Assembly (NCBI GenBank): GCA_946628455.1
Contig: CAMOWP010000007.1
Location: 1-22,552 of the forward strand
Origin: an uncultured Clostridia bacterium
GTDB taxonomy: Bacteria > Bacillota > Clostridia > Oscillospirales > Acutalibacteraceae
Direction: 5' to 3'
DNA length: 22,552 nucleotides
Below, piece by piece: positions 1-7,083 of the stretch. The translations under genes and the position numbers were made by a program. The first letter of the stretch is position 1, and every line of letters begins with the position of its first letter. The notes below the pieces were generated by a model that worked only from the letters and a program-made list of their open reading frames with translations, was not told the origin of the DNA and did not search any database.

Positions 1-1902
1 AAAAGCGTTGACACGCTTGAGATTAAGCCGACTCTTGTAAAAAACACGAGTATGTCAACAAATGCTATGAACGGCTGTACGGGGCTGAAAACTATTCAGG
101 GCGACAGCTCCTTCGTTTCAACGGATGTTCTTATTGAGGTTGTAAAGGGCGCAATCAACGCATTCTCAGGTAACTGGCTCGGTCTTGTAAGCAATGTTAT
201 CAACGTTGGTAAGGACGGCCTTACAAGTGACGGAAACCTTCCCGATGAAACGATAGATGCGCTTATTGATGATTACATCAACACAGGTAACAGTATATAT
301 TTTGACGACCTTTCAACAGCGATTGACGGGTATAACGAAAGAAAAGCCAACCCCTGCTACGAGAACAATCAGTTCACTCATATCTATTTCAGCAGTGTTA
401 CGGCGGAGCCCACCTGCACCGAGGAAGGAACAACAACGTTCACATGCTCAAGATGCGGCGACGTTTACACAGAGCCGATTGAGCCTCTCGGACATAATTA
501 CGTTGACGAGGTACTTTATGAGCCGACCTGCACGAAAAAAGGTGTAAAGGAATCGACCTGTACACGTTGTGGAGATGTAAAGCTCTCGCCCATTACACCG
601 CTTGGCCACACGCCTGAAGCTATCCCTGCTGTTGCGCCCACGTGCTCACAGACAGGCCTTAGCGAAGGCTCAAGGTGTTCGGTTTGCGGCGAGATACTTG
701 CGGCGCAGGAAACGGTTGAAACCGTGCCGCATACATATTCATATATATATGACGCAGAAAACGACGCATATACAGGCGTTTGCGATGTTTGCGGATATGA
801 GACAAACAGCTTTACAAACGATTTATCGGCACTTGTTTCGGCAGTGAGCTTGGCAAAGACCTTTAATGCTGAGGATTACACAGCTGAGTCATATCAGAGG
901 ATGCGCTCAAGCATTGTAAAGTATATCTACTTGTCAGAAAGTAGCATTCTTCCCTACCCGCAATATGCTGTTGACGCAAAGACTGCAGAGATTCTTACAA
1001 GAATTTCTGAGCTTGCTCCTTATCTTGATTTTTCGGTTGTTACAACGGAAGGCGGAAGCATTGAGGTTCAGACTGAAAACGAAACCTTCAACAAATCAGT
1101 GAGACAGAATATTGCGTTTGGCGAAAGCATCACGCTTACGGCTACCGAGCTTGAGGGATACACCTTCAAGGGCTGGTACGAGCTGAAAACAAATCGCTTT
1201 TTGTCATACGATTCAACATATACATTTACAATGTCTTCAAACACCTTTCTTAAGGCGATATTTGAAGAAAGCTCGCTCATAACGCTGACCTGCACAAATG
1301 ACACGGGCCAGATAGTTGAAATCATTTCAAAAACTCCCGCTCAGTGGAGCGAGGTTCAGAGCCTTACGGGTATCCTTCCCACAGTTCCTTATAAATACGG
1401 ATATTATAACGGAAAATGGAATTATACCGAATCGCAGCTGCTCTCCAAGCTCAGAGGCGGAATCAACTGCACAATAGCTCCGTATTATCAGTCATATAAC
1501 GTGGAGCTCCCGGCTCAGCCGATTTCAGACGGAGTAACACCTGCGCTGACTCTTTCATATGACCTTGTTCAGAAAGAGGACGAAAGCTATGCAGGCTCGT
1601 TTATAATGGCGGCTGACATTCCCGAGGACACAGAAATTGTTGAAATCGGCACCTGCTTTTTCAAGGACAAGGCAGATAAGTTTAACCCGACAGGCTTTAC
1701 GCTTACAAACAATAACAGGTCGCTTGTTAGCAAATACGAGGGCGTTGACGAAAGCGGTATTTATATTACGAACATAAACGGTTTAACAGACAGATACAAC
1801 TGGGCAGCACGCGGATACATTGTATACTACAACGAGGACGGAGTGCTCTCAACAGTTTACACAAACCAAATCAATATTATTAACAAGGAAAAGGTTGGCT
1901 GA
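1..1902 (+). CDS. Secreted/surface protein with Cys-rich repeats and InlB-type repeat (5' end cut off)
   Basis: The reading frame is open from base 1, so the gene starts before the window and the ATG at 52 is probably internal; 633 residues are visible. Counting from that ATG, residues 119-227 hold three copies of a Cys-rich unit of the form P-T-C-x(3)-G-x(6,7)-C-x-x-C-G followed by PLGH or a similar turn, then a half copy (CDVC, 244-247). Residues about 332-405 resemble the Listeria-Bacteroides/InlB B-type repeat (GGS..., FGESITLTA, GYTFKGWYE, TFTMSSNTFLKAIF). The rest is beta-rich. No LPXTG or C-terminal membrane anchor is seen. Such proteins are common in gut Clostridia as large extracellular proteins of unknown ligand. 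The N-terminal domains and any signal peptide lie outside the window. Function unknown; the extracellular location is inferred from the repeat types. Confidence 0.85.
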   Translation, partial: KSVDTLEIKPTLVKNTSMSTNAMNGCTGLKTIQGDSSFVSTDVLIEVVKGAINAFSGNWLGLVSNVINVGKDGLTSDGNLPDETIDALIDDYINTGNSIYFDDLSTAIDGYNERKANPCYENNQFTHIYFSSVTAEPTCTEEGTTTFTCSRCGDVYTEPIEPLGHNYVDEVLYEPTCTKKGVKESTCTRCGDVKLSPITPLGHTPEAIPAVAPTCSQTGLSEGSRCSVCGEILAAQETVETVPHTYSYIYDAENDAYTGVCDVCGYETNSFTNDLSALVSAVSLAKTFNAEDYTAESYQRMRSSIVKYIYLSESSILPYPQYAVDAKTAEILTRISELAPYLDFSVVTTEGGSIEVQTENETFNKSVRQNIAFGESITLTATELEGYTFKGWYELKTNRFLSYDSTYTFTMSSNTFLKAIFEESSLITLTCTNDTGQIVEIISKTPAQWSEVQSLTGILPTVPYKYGYYNGKWNYTESQLLSKLRGGINCTIAPYYQSYNVELPAQPISDGVTPALTLSYDLVQKEDESYAGSFIMAADIPEDTEIVEIGTCFFKDKADKFNPTGFTLTNNNRSLVSKYEGVDESGIYITNINGLTDRYNWAARGYIVYYNEDGVLSTVYTNQINIINKEKVG

Positions 1903-1917
1903 TGCCAACCTTTTTTT
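1889..1917 (+). terminator. Intrinsic terminator overlapping the stop codon
   Basis: AAGGTTGGC (1891-1899) pairs perfectly with GCCAACCTT (1904-1912), and flanking A/T bases extend the stem by two. A run of T follows to 1917. The four-base loop is TGAT, so the TGA stop at 1900-1902 is the loop itself. Confidence 0.9.
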
Positions 1918-1951
1918 AATTAAAAATTGAGAATGGAGAATGGAGAATTTC

Positions 1952-2022
1952 GGGTGCTGCGCACGGCGATTGTATTGGCGACCTGCGGTCGCTTGCGGGA
2001 GGGCGCAGAGGCCCTCCCCTAC
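1952..2022 (+). repeat. Hairpin repeat unit, copy A1
   Basis: The first 49 bases (1952-2000) match 5898-5946 at 48 of 49 positions. The following hairpin, GGGAGGGC...GCCCTCCC then CTAC, differs from the one that follows the copy at 5898 but matches the hairpin at 16918-16942. Confidence 0.8.
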
Positions 2023-2115
2023 GATTTGCGGACGAGCAATGCTCGTCCGTAAAATTAACAATTAATAATTAACAATTTCGGGCGGGATACCCGTACCCAT
2101 TTTATTCGATATATT

Positions 2116-2142
2116 GTAGGGGTCGGCGTCCTCGACGACCCG
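2116..2142 (-). repeat. Inverted CCCCTAC hairpin unit
   Basis: Read on the - strand, this is the same 27-base unit as at 6072-6098, with exactly two base differences. Those two bases pair with each other: the stem GGGTCG/CGACCC here corresponds to GGGACG/CGTCCC there. Confidence 0.75.
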
Positions 2143-2152
2143 TTATTACAAT

Positions 2153-2194
2153 CCCTCAGTCACTTCGTGACAGCTCCCTTTACACAAGGGAGCC
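2153..2194. repeat. CCCTCAGTCAC...AAGGGAGCC repeat
   Basis: Two small hairpins sit side by side: GTCAC/GTGAC (2159-2163 with 2167-2171) and GCTCCCTT/AAGGGAGC (2173-2180 with 2186-2193). I recognise the general form as a dispersed intergenic element of gut Firmicutes; this is recall and was not searched. Confidence 0.65.
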
Positions 2195-2236
2195 ATTTAT
2201 TTATCAACCGCCCGCGCGTTGCGAACCATTTTATGC

Positions 2237-2259
2237 GGGCGACCGAAGGTCGCCCCTAC
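2237..2259 (+). repeat. CCCCTAC hairpin unit
   Basis: GGGCGACC, a GAA loop and GGTCGCCC form an 8-bp perfect stem followed by CTAC. It has the same outer GGG/CCC and CTAC tail as the other units but a different stem. Confidence 0.7.
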
Positions 2260-2265
2260 GGCATT

Positions 2266-2305
2266 AAAAAAGAGAATGGCAAAGTTGCTTTGCCATTCTC
2301 TTTTT
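2266..2305. terminator. Bidirectional terminator
   Basis: AGAGAATGGCAAAG (2271-2284) pairs over 14 bases with CTTTGCCATTCTCT (2288-2301). A run of A precedes it and a run of T follows, so it works in both directions. It ends the - strand transcript of the two genes on its right and backs up the + strand terminator at 1889-1917. Confidence 0.9.
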
Positions 2306-2307
2306 AT

Positions 2308-2436
2308 TTAGAATTCCGTGTCGCCTTCGTTACCTGAGCCTTCGCCGGGACCCGGGTCAATCGGCGAGGCTGTAATAACGGAGACTATTGTAAATTTTTC
2401 AATATCTGCCTTTGGAGGCTCGTAAACTCTTTTCAT
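2308..2436 (-). CDS. Small 42-residue acidic, Gly/Pro-rich peptide gene
   Basis: Reading the - strand from the ATG at 2434-2436 gives a 42-residue product. It begins MKRVYEPPKADIEKFTIVSV, continues ITASPIDPGP and ends in a Gly/Glu/Asp-rich tail (GEGSGNEGDTEF). The Shine-Dalgarno AGAGGAGG (2443-2450) lies 6 bases before the ATG. The start is only 15 bases past the stop of the large secreted protein gene, and the bidirectional terminator at 2266-2305 follows at once, so the two form an operon. There is no signal peptide and no membrane segment. The layout, a basic/hydrophobic N-terminal half with a short Thr/Ser turn and an acidic flexible tail, recalls short 'MKK-Y-x-P-x-(I/V)' peptides I associate with Clostridia. 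That is an impression, not a family assignment. Function unknown. Confidence 0.75.
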   Translation of the reverse strand: MKRVYEPPKADIEKFTIVSVITASPIDPGPGEGSGNEGDTEF

Positions 2437-2451
2437 ACTCTGCCTCCTCTG

Positions 2452-5400
2452 TTATGCCAAATCAGATGTTTCCATTACATCAAGCGTTGCTGTGTTTCTG
2501 TAATTGTAATCAAAATTTACCGTTGCTCTGAACGCTCCGTTTTCAAGCGTTGTATTGCCCAGCGTTACGCTGTACTGTCCCGAATCAAGAACTGCCGTTA
2601 TTGAATTTGAAGCATTTGCTGCAGGGTCTGTTCCGTTCTTTGTGAACTTGATGCCGACCTTTGTATACGCTACCGAGCATCCCTGAGTTACAATACAGTA
2701 TGCTCTGCACTTTGTTTGTGCATATACCGTCTTTGCTATTACCGCAACAAACGGCGCTTTGATTCTGAGCATTTCCTTTACGTACTCATCCTCTGTGAAA
2801 TCGAAATAGTTGCTTGAGGTGCACGCTATTACGCTTGCCGTTACAAGAACTGCTCCGTTTTCCGTTTCAAGATAGTAATTGCCTGAATCCGTATAAATCG
2901 GAACGAAATCGAGGTTGCAGTGCGAATAAAAATGATAGTTTTCGTTATACGACGCTACAGTATACTTGTTACCTACCTTTACTGCCCACGCATAGAAGGA
3001 ATTAGAGCCTGTGTAATCAAGAGTGAATTCCTTATCAAACTGTGCGTTTACGGTTGAATCTACAGTTTCGCTCTTTGTGTTTGTAAAGGAGCCGTTGTTT
3101 GCTGTAAGCACTATAGTATTATCGTTTGTATAGATTGCTTTAACGGTTACTGTCTTTGCGTTCTCGTTAACCTCTGTATACCAATCGCTTACCGTCATAT
3201 TCGGAAGATATGCATAGGCCTTAACCGAATCAAACTCCTTGTAATCCTTTGTATCGTGTGTATCCGAATATACAAGCTTGCCATTTCCGTTGTAATACTT
3301 ATAGATATATCCTGCTGAGGTTGGCGCGCTTGTTATTGCTGCTGTTACGGTGATATTTGCGCTTATCTTCTTTGTTAAGCTGTCTCCTCCGTAAACCGTA
3401 TTGCTTCCGCCGTCTGAGGTAACAGTAGTCCATACTACTGTATCGGAATCATCTGTATACTCGCTGCCGAGAGTGAATGTTTTTGCTGTTCCAAAGGCTA
3501 CCGTTGAGCTTGTGCTGCTTACCTGAGTTCCGTCCTTTGTTACAACGAAATTAACTGTATAGCTGTTGAAGTTCGCGTCTGCTTCCGAAATTTCGTTTAT
3601 TCCTTCAAGGAGGTCGGTTGTGTAAATATCAGTTGAGCCCTTTGAAGTTTTCTTCATAACCGTTCCTGCAGGAACGCCGAGGAGGTCTGCCTCCGCTGCT
3701 GTTACCTCGTGATAAACTGCGTCGTAAACAGTATCGGTAAGGGTATCCATATTTGTTATTGCGTTTGATGAATACTTTCCCGTTTGCGCTGTTTCGGTTT
3801 TAACTACCGAATACGCTTTATCAAAGTTCTCATAGTACGCAGCGGTATCTGGATTTTCAAGCGCGTTATATGCCGCTGTAAGATTTGAATGAAGCCCGTC
3901 GAGAGTTGACTGCTTTGAAGCCTTTGTGGTATCAAGCCTTGTTGCGCTATTTGGAAGCCAATCGCCGACAGTATATGCTTTTGCTGCCGCATATGCTTCG
4001 CAGAAGGCTTTATAGCTATCGTAAGTATAATTTGCGTAGTTTGCTTTTACTGCGCTGTATGTTGAGCTTGCTACGTCATTATCAATATCTGTAAAGTCTG
4101 CGCGTTCTTCAAGACCCGCATATGCGGAATTAAGAGCGTTTGAAAGACTTGTTGCGTCAGAAGCACTGAGAGAAGCATAAGAGAAAGTTTTGCTGCTCGT
4201 GCTCGTTACGATTCCGTCAAATTTATCCATTACGTTTTCAAACGCAGTTTTGAAGGTATTCCAGGAGCTTGTAGTCCACTTGGTATTTCCGGAAGCGTAA
4301 ACGTCTCTTGCCTTGCCCTTTGTACCGTCGTTCTGGTCCTCTGCAGTACGGAGCTTATTCCAGTCTGTCTGATGAGAATCGGCAGTTTTTCCGCTCGGAC
4401 CGTCTATTGCATTATACGCATTATCAATCGCTGATACACAGCCGGAGTAATTATTTGAGCTTGTGAAGAACGAATTTGGGTTAAACTCAATTTTATCAAG
4501 GTCTGCAAAGAATGCTGACATTCCGCCTTCGCGATAATTACCGCTTGTTGCAAGCTTTGATGAATTTGCGCCTGTCCAAAGCACTTTCTTATCGTCAACT
4601 TTATCAATAAGTTTTTTGTAGTTGATGATGCGGATAGGTGTAGATACATTAACGAGTTTTGATTCATCATTCTCGGTTTTTACTCCAACAACAGACATCC
4701 AGTATTTGACATCAAATGTAACTGGATTGATAGTAGTCAAAGTACCAGTAGGGGTGTTTTTATATCTTAAATAGTTTTTGTAAGTATATTTCATTAAGGT
4801 TGAAACATCATGTTTTGAATATTCATAATATGTATTTGAAATCCAACCCGATTTTTTAATAAATTTATTTCCGCTTGTATTAGAAGGATCTTGGTCAACA
4901 TCAAGGCAGTTATCGTTCTTTCCTATTGAACTTGCAGAATTGTATCCAATAGGCTTACTTCTATTAGTTGTATTCCAGCCGAATCTGATTGCTTGCCAAT
5001 TTGCATATGCTGTACTATCAGTTCCTGAAACTGTTGTATAACCATCCCAATTCTGAAACATTTCAAAATTGGTTGAACTGTTATTACTAGTTGACAAATA
5101 AAAATATTCGGGATGTATATTATAGTTATTTTCATAGTCAGCAAGAGTAAGTGTTATAGGCATTACGGGCTGAGTTGAACCATCATATAGAAGTGTTGTT
5201 TCAGGCCAGTAATACCAAGTTTTACAAGCGTATGTAACACCTGCTGTACTTGTTTTAATCTCAGGTGTTGAAGAAGTAATATCAAATGTAGTTTGCGAAG
5301 AACCATCAGCCCATAGTACATTTTTATATGTACCTATTGGTACAGTTGTTGAACCAAATTTAGGCTGATATGTGCCTGTATAAGCATTCCACTTTGCTAT

Positions 5401-5706
5401 GTTCTGAGTAAACTCAGCTCCGTCAACCGTTGACTGAGTATTAAGCGAGCCGTAGTTTGCCATATCCTTTACTGCAAGAGCATAGATATATTTCTCATAA
5501 TTCGACTTCATATTGTAGCTCGGGTCGCTGAGATTATTTATCTTTGTTTCATAACCCGAAATACCTGAATTAAGAGCGTCTAAATCAAGCGCGTCAATAG
5601 TTCTTACGCCGTCTGCCGCAATTGCATTAAAAGGCATAGCGCAGATGAGCATAAGCGCTGACAAGAACACCGCAATTATTCTTTTTATTCCCTTCGTTTT
5701 TTTCAT
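2452..5706 (-). CDS. Large secreted protein with FIVAR-like helical repeats
   Basis: The product is 1084 residues. The start at 5706 is chosen over an in-frame ATG 36 codons upstream (5814). From 5706 the protein opens with a clear signal peptide (basic MKKTKGIKR, hydrophobic core, AIA-A cleavage site near residue 30) and has the Shine-Dalgarno GGGAGG at the right distance; the longer start would lie upstream of the promoter -10. Residues about 100-380 form an aromatic/Asn-rich domain. About 477-533 and 549-617 are helical units with W/Y-x-x-F/Y-x-x-A and a closing LNSAYAGLEE or LTAAYNALEN, resembling FIVAR modules. The last 350 residues are beta-rich, with repeats of the FGTAKTFTLGSEY kind. 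No LPXTG, SLH or dockerin is visible, so it may be released or held non-covalently. Ligand and role unknown. Codons for residues 100-380 are much more AT-rich than the rest. Confidence 0.88.
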   Translation of the reverse strand: MKKTKGIKRIIAVFLSALMLICAMPFNAIAADGVRTIDALDLDALNSGISGYETKINNLSDPSYNMKSNYEKYIYALAVKDMANYGSLNTQSTVDGAEFTQNIAKWNAYTGTYQPKFGSTTVPIGTYKNVLWADGSSQTTFDITSSTPEIKTSTAGVTYACKTWYYWPETTLLYDGSTQPVMPITLTLADYENNYNIHPEYFYLSTSNNSSTNFEMFQNWDGYTTVSGTDSTAYANWQAIRFGWNTTNRSKPIGYNSASSIGKNDNCLDVDQDPSNTSGNKFIKKSGWISNTYYEYSKHDVSTLMKYTYKNYLRYKNTPTGTLTTINPVTFDVKYWMSVVGVKTENDESKLVNVSTPIRIINYKKLIDKVDDKKVLWTGANSSKLATSGNYREGGMSAFFADLDKIEFNPNSFFTSSNNYSGCVSAIDNAYNAIDGPSGKTADSHQTDWNKLRTAEDQNDGTKGKARDVYASGNTKWTTSSWNTFKTAFENVMDKFDGIVTSTSSKTFSYASLSASDATSLSNALNSAYAGLEERADFTDIDNDVASSTYSAVKANYANYTYDSYKAFCEAYAAAKAYTVGDWLPNSATRLDTTKASKQSTLDGLHSNLTAAYNALENPDTAAYYENFDKAYSVVKTETAQTGKYSSNAITNMDTLTDTVYDAVYHEVTAAEADLLGVPAGTVMKKTSKGSTDIYTTDLLEGINEISEADANFNSYTVNFVVTKDGTQVSSTSSTVAFGTAKTFTLGSEYTDDSDTVVWTTVTSDGGSNTVYGGDSLTKKISANITVTAAITSAPTSAGYIYKYYNGNGKLVYSDTHDTKDYKEFDSVKAYAYLPNMTVSDWYTEVNENAKTVTVKAIYTNDNTIVLTANNGSFTNTKSETVDSTVNAQFDKEFTLDYTGSNSFYAWAVKVGNKYTVASYNENYHFYSHCNLDFVPIYTDSGNYYLETENGAVLVTASVIACTSSNYFDFTEDEYVKEMLRIKAPFVAVIAKTVYAQTKCRAYCIVTQGCSVAYTKVGIKFTKNGTDPAANASNSITAVLDSGQYSVTLGNTTLENGAFRATVNFDYNYRNTATLDVMETSDLA

Positions 5707-5770
5707 ACTTTTCGCCTCCCGCGAAATAATAAATATCTTAATATAACTAAATTTATATTTTACCACTTTC

Positions 5771-5799
5771 ATTATACAACACAGTTGTCTATTAATCAA
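5771..5799 (-). promoter_or_regulatory. Promoter of the large secreted protein gene
   Basis: On the - strand, TTGATT (5794-5799), a 17-base spacer and TATAAT (5771-5776) make a near-consensus housekeeping promoter. The expected start of transcription is near 5764, giving a leader of about 58 bases. Confidence 0.8.
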
Positions 5800-5897
5800 G
5801 CAAATTTTTAACAATTTGTAAATTTTTTATTTTTTATGACAAATAGGCGTTAATTGGTAAAATAATTGTGCAAAATGACAAAATAATTAACAATTCA

Positions 5898-5968
5898 GGG
5901 TGCTGCGCACGGCGATAGTATTGGCGACCTGCGGTCGCTTGCGGGACGTCGGGGACGCCGTCCCCTAC
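5898..5968 (+). repeat. Hairpin repeat unit, copy B1
   Basis: Bases 5898-5946 match 1952-2000 with one difference. The hairpin that follows (GGGACG...CGTCCC, then CTAC) is of another sequence class from that in copy A1, after which both copies return to TTTGCGGACGAGCA. Confidence 0.8.
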
Positions 5969-6019
5969 AGTTTGCGGACGAGCAAAGGTCGCCCCTACGG
6001 GATTTGCAAAACGTTGGGG

Positions 6020-6099
6020 ATATAATCGTAGGGGCGGTTTTTAACCGCCCGCGCGTTGTGAGCCCGATTTTCGGGACGTCGAGGACGCCGTCCCCTACA
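6020..6099 (+). repeat. 80-bp duplicated unit, copy 1
   Basis: It matches 6121-6200 at about 75 of 80 positions with a period of 101 bases. It contains an inverted hairpin GGGGCGGTT/AACCGCCC and a direct GGGACG/CGTCCC hairpin. Confidence 0.85.
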
Positions 6100-6120
6100 G
6101 AGTTCGTAATATTGTGGAAT

Positions 6121-6200
6121 ATATAATCGAAGGGGCGGTTTTTAACCGCCCGCGCGCCGCGAGCCCGATTTTCGGGACATCGAGGACGCCGTCCCCTACA
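6121..6200 (+). repeat. 80-bp duplicated unit, copy 2
   Basis: Second copy of the unit at 6020-6099. Differences are one base near the start, three in the GCGCGCCGCG stretch and one (GACATC for GACGTC) that breaks the innermost pair of the second hairpin. It ends at the terminator T-run of tRNA-Leu. Confidence 0.85.
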
Positions 6201-6224
6201 AAAAAAGCTTGCATTTCTGCAAGC
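6200..6224 (-). terminator. Terminator of tRNA-Leu
   Basis: On the - strand GCTTGCA, a four-base loop and TGCAAGC are followed by seven T. It begins four bases after the encoded CCA end of the tRNA. Confidence 0.88.
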
Positions 6225-6227
6225 CTT

Positions 6228-6312
6228 TGGTGCGGGTAACAGGACTTGAACCTGCAAGGATTACTCCACTGGATCCTAAATCCAGCGTGTTTGCCAGTTT
6301 CACCATACCCGC
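6228..6312 (-). tRNA. tRNA-Leu, anticodon UAG
   Basis: On the - strand the acceptor GCGGGTA pairs with TACCCGC, followed by discriminator A and an encoded CCA (6228-6230). The anticodon stem CTGGA/TCCAG encloses the loop TTTAGGA with anticodon TAG, which reads CUA-type leucine codons. A long variable arm (GGAGTAATCCTT) is present, as expected of a class II tRNA, and the T-arm carries GGTTCAAGTCC. Length is 85 bases with CCA. Confidence 0.97.
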
Positions 6313-6332
6313 TTATGCGTTTTTGCTGTGAT

Positions 6333-6361
6333 ATAATAACACAAAACCTGAAAAATATCAA
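6333..6361 (-). promoter_or_regulatory. Promoter of tRNA-Leu
   Basis: On the - strand, TTGATA (6356-6361), a 17-base spacer and TATTAT (6333-6338) lie 20 bases before the mature 5' end of the tRNA. The -35 box is 18 bases past the comF stop codon. Confidence 0.8.
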
Positions 6362-6378
6362 TACACATTAACTGAAAT

Positions 6379-7083
6379 TTATTTATGCGGTTTTGTGAGG
6401 GTGAAGGCGGCGGCGTAGACTGCTTCGGGCTTGCTGCCCCTTAAGGTCTGAGCGCATTCGCTCAGCGTGCTGCCTGTAGTTTTGACGTCGTCAACAATAA
6501 GAATTGTTTTGCCCGTTATCTGTGCACCGTCAGCAATCTCAAAGGCGCCGTACAGATTTACGCGCCTGCGGCTTGCCGAGGAATAACGCTGAGAATCCGT
6601 GTTCTTTGTCTTAACAAGAAGCGGCTTGTATTCACTGCCAAGCTTCTCAGCAACGGCTATTGCAAGCAGCTCGGACTGGTTATATCCCCTTTCCCGCTGC
6701 TTTTTCTTAGTCATCGGAACAGAGGTTACAACGTCAAATGAAACGCCCTCAAAGCGCTTTCTTACCGTTTTGGCAATTTCCTCAGCCATTGCGGGAGCGA
6801 GCTCGCAAAAAGAATAGTTTTTTAACCTTCTGACCGCGCGCTCCATACTGCCTTCATAATAATAAGGCGCGCAGACAGCCTTATATCTCGGCGAATGCTT
6901 TTGCTTTTTGCACTCGCAAATTGCCTTTTCCATTCCGCATTTTTCACAGATTTTTCCGCTGATTTTCTTAGCGTTCAGGCACTCGGAGCATAGCTCGTCA
7001 GATGGCTTTATAACCTCGCCGCAGAGCTTACAGCGTTTTGGATAAACAGTGTAAAGCAGCCTTTTGAATACCGTTTTAATCAT
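6379..7083 (-). CDS. comF: ComF family phosphoribosyltransferase-like protein
   Basis: The 234-residue protein has the usual ComF layout. An N-terminal zinc-binding part has Cys pairs at residues 18/21 and 32/35, then 46/49 and 56/58. It is followed by a phosphoribosyltransferase fold with the PRPP-binding motif ILIVDDVKTTGST at 195-207 and the family's RGYNQSELLA segment at about 132-141. In transformable bacteria ComF is a cytoplasmic factor needed for DNA uptake, acting with the ComFA helicase and the primosome; no comFA is seen here. The ATG overlaps the stop of the comEA-like gene (ATGA, 7080-7083), so the two are translationally coupled. No terminator hairpin is seen between this stop and the tRNA gene. 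Confidence 0.93.
   Translation of the reverse strand: MIKTVFKRLLYTVYPKRCKLCGEVIKPSDELCSECLNAKKISGKICEKCGMEKAICECKKQKHSPRYKAVCAPYYYEGSMERAVRRLKNYSFCELAPAMAEEIAKTVRKRFEGVSFDVVTSVPMTKKKQRERGYNQSELLAIAVAEKLGSEYKPLLVKTKNTDSQRYSSASRRRVNLYGAFEIADGAQITGKTILIVDDVKTTGSTLSECAQTLRGSKPEAVYAAAFTLTKPHK

Larger units (their letters stand above)
1918..2264. repeat. Intergenic repeat mosaic A
   Basis: This is most of a 405-bp gene-free stretch between convergent genes. It holds short direct repeats (GAATGGAGAATGGAGAATT, 1931-1949), a cassette shared with mosaic B (1952-2022), an inverted CCCCTAC-type hairpin (2116-2142), a CCCTCAG...GGGAGCC unit (2153-2194) and another CCCCTAC hairpin (2237-2259). AT-rich AATTAACAATTAATAATTAAC lies near 2054-2074. 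No plausible coding sequence was found. Similar unit types are familiar to me between genes of gut Clostridia. Confidence 0.8.
5884..6200. repeat. Intergenic repeat mosaic B
   Basis: With the promoter at 5771-5799, this fills the 520-bp gap between the secreted protein gene and tRNA-Leu. It contains a copy of the 49-base segment of mosaic A, several CCCCTAC hairpins in both orientations (5943-5968, 6028-6050 inverted, 6073-6098, 6129-6151 inverted, 6174-6199), a half unit near 5987-5998 and a tandem 80-bp duplication. Open frames across it are accidental because they run through hairpins and the tRNA. Confidence 0.8.

Noticed and set aside
257..847. Two + strand frames of 96 and 81 codons
   Set aside because: Other-frame shadows of the Cys-rich repeat region of the truncated secreted protein; Arg-rich composition typical of frame shift reading.
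1849..2061. 70-codon - strand frame
   Set aside because: Runs through the terminator and repeat mosaic A into the end of a + strand gene; no start signal.
1918..2264. Insertion sequence remnant
   Set aside because: No transposase fragment in any frame and no terminal inverted repeats enclosing the whole block; better described as a mosaic of small hairpin repeats.
5707..5814. Longer N-terminus of the large secreted protein from an ATG at 5814
   Set aside because: It would include the promoter -10/-35 region and put 36 residues before a good signal peptide; the start at 5706 has the Shine-Dalgarno.
5884..6200. Possible CRISPR array
   Set aside because: Repeats are few, palindromic, in both orientations and unevenly spaced, with no unique spacers and no cas genes.
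5895..6361. Open frames on the - strand through the repeat mosaic and tRNA (120 and 88 codons)
   Set aside because: They run through hairpin repeats and the tRNA-Leu gene, have no Shine-Dalgarno and read as Arg/Pro-rich low complexity; accidental.
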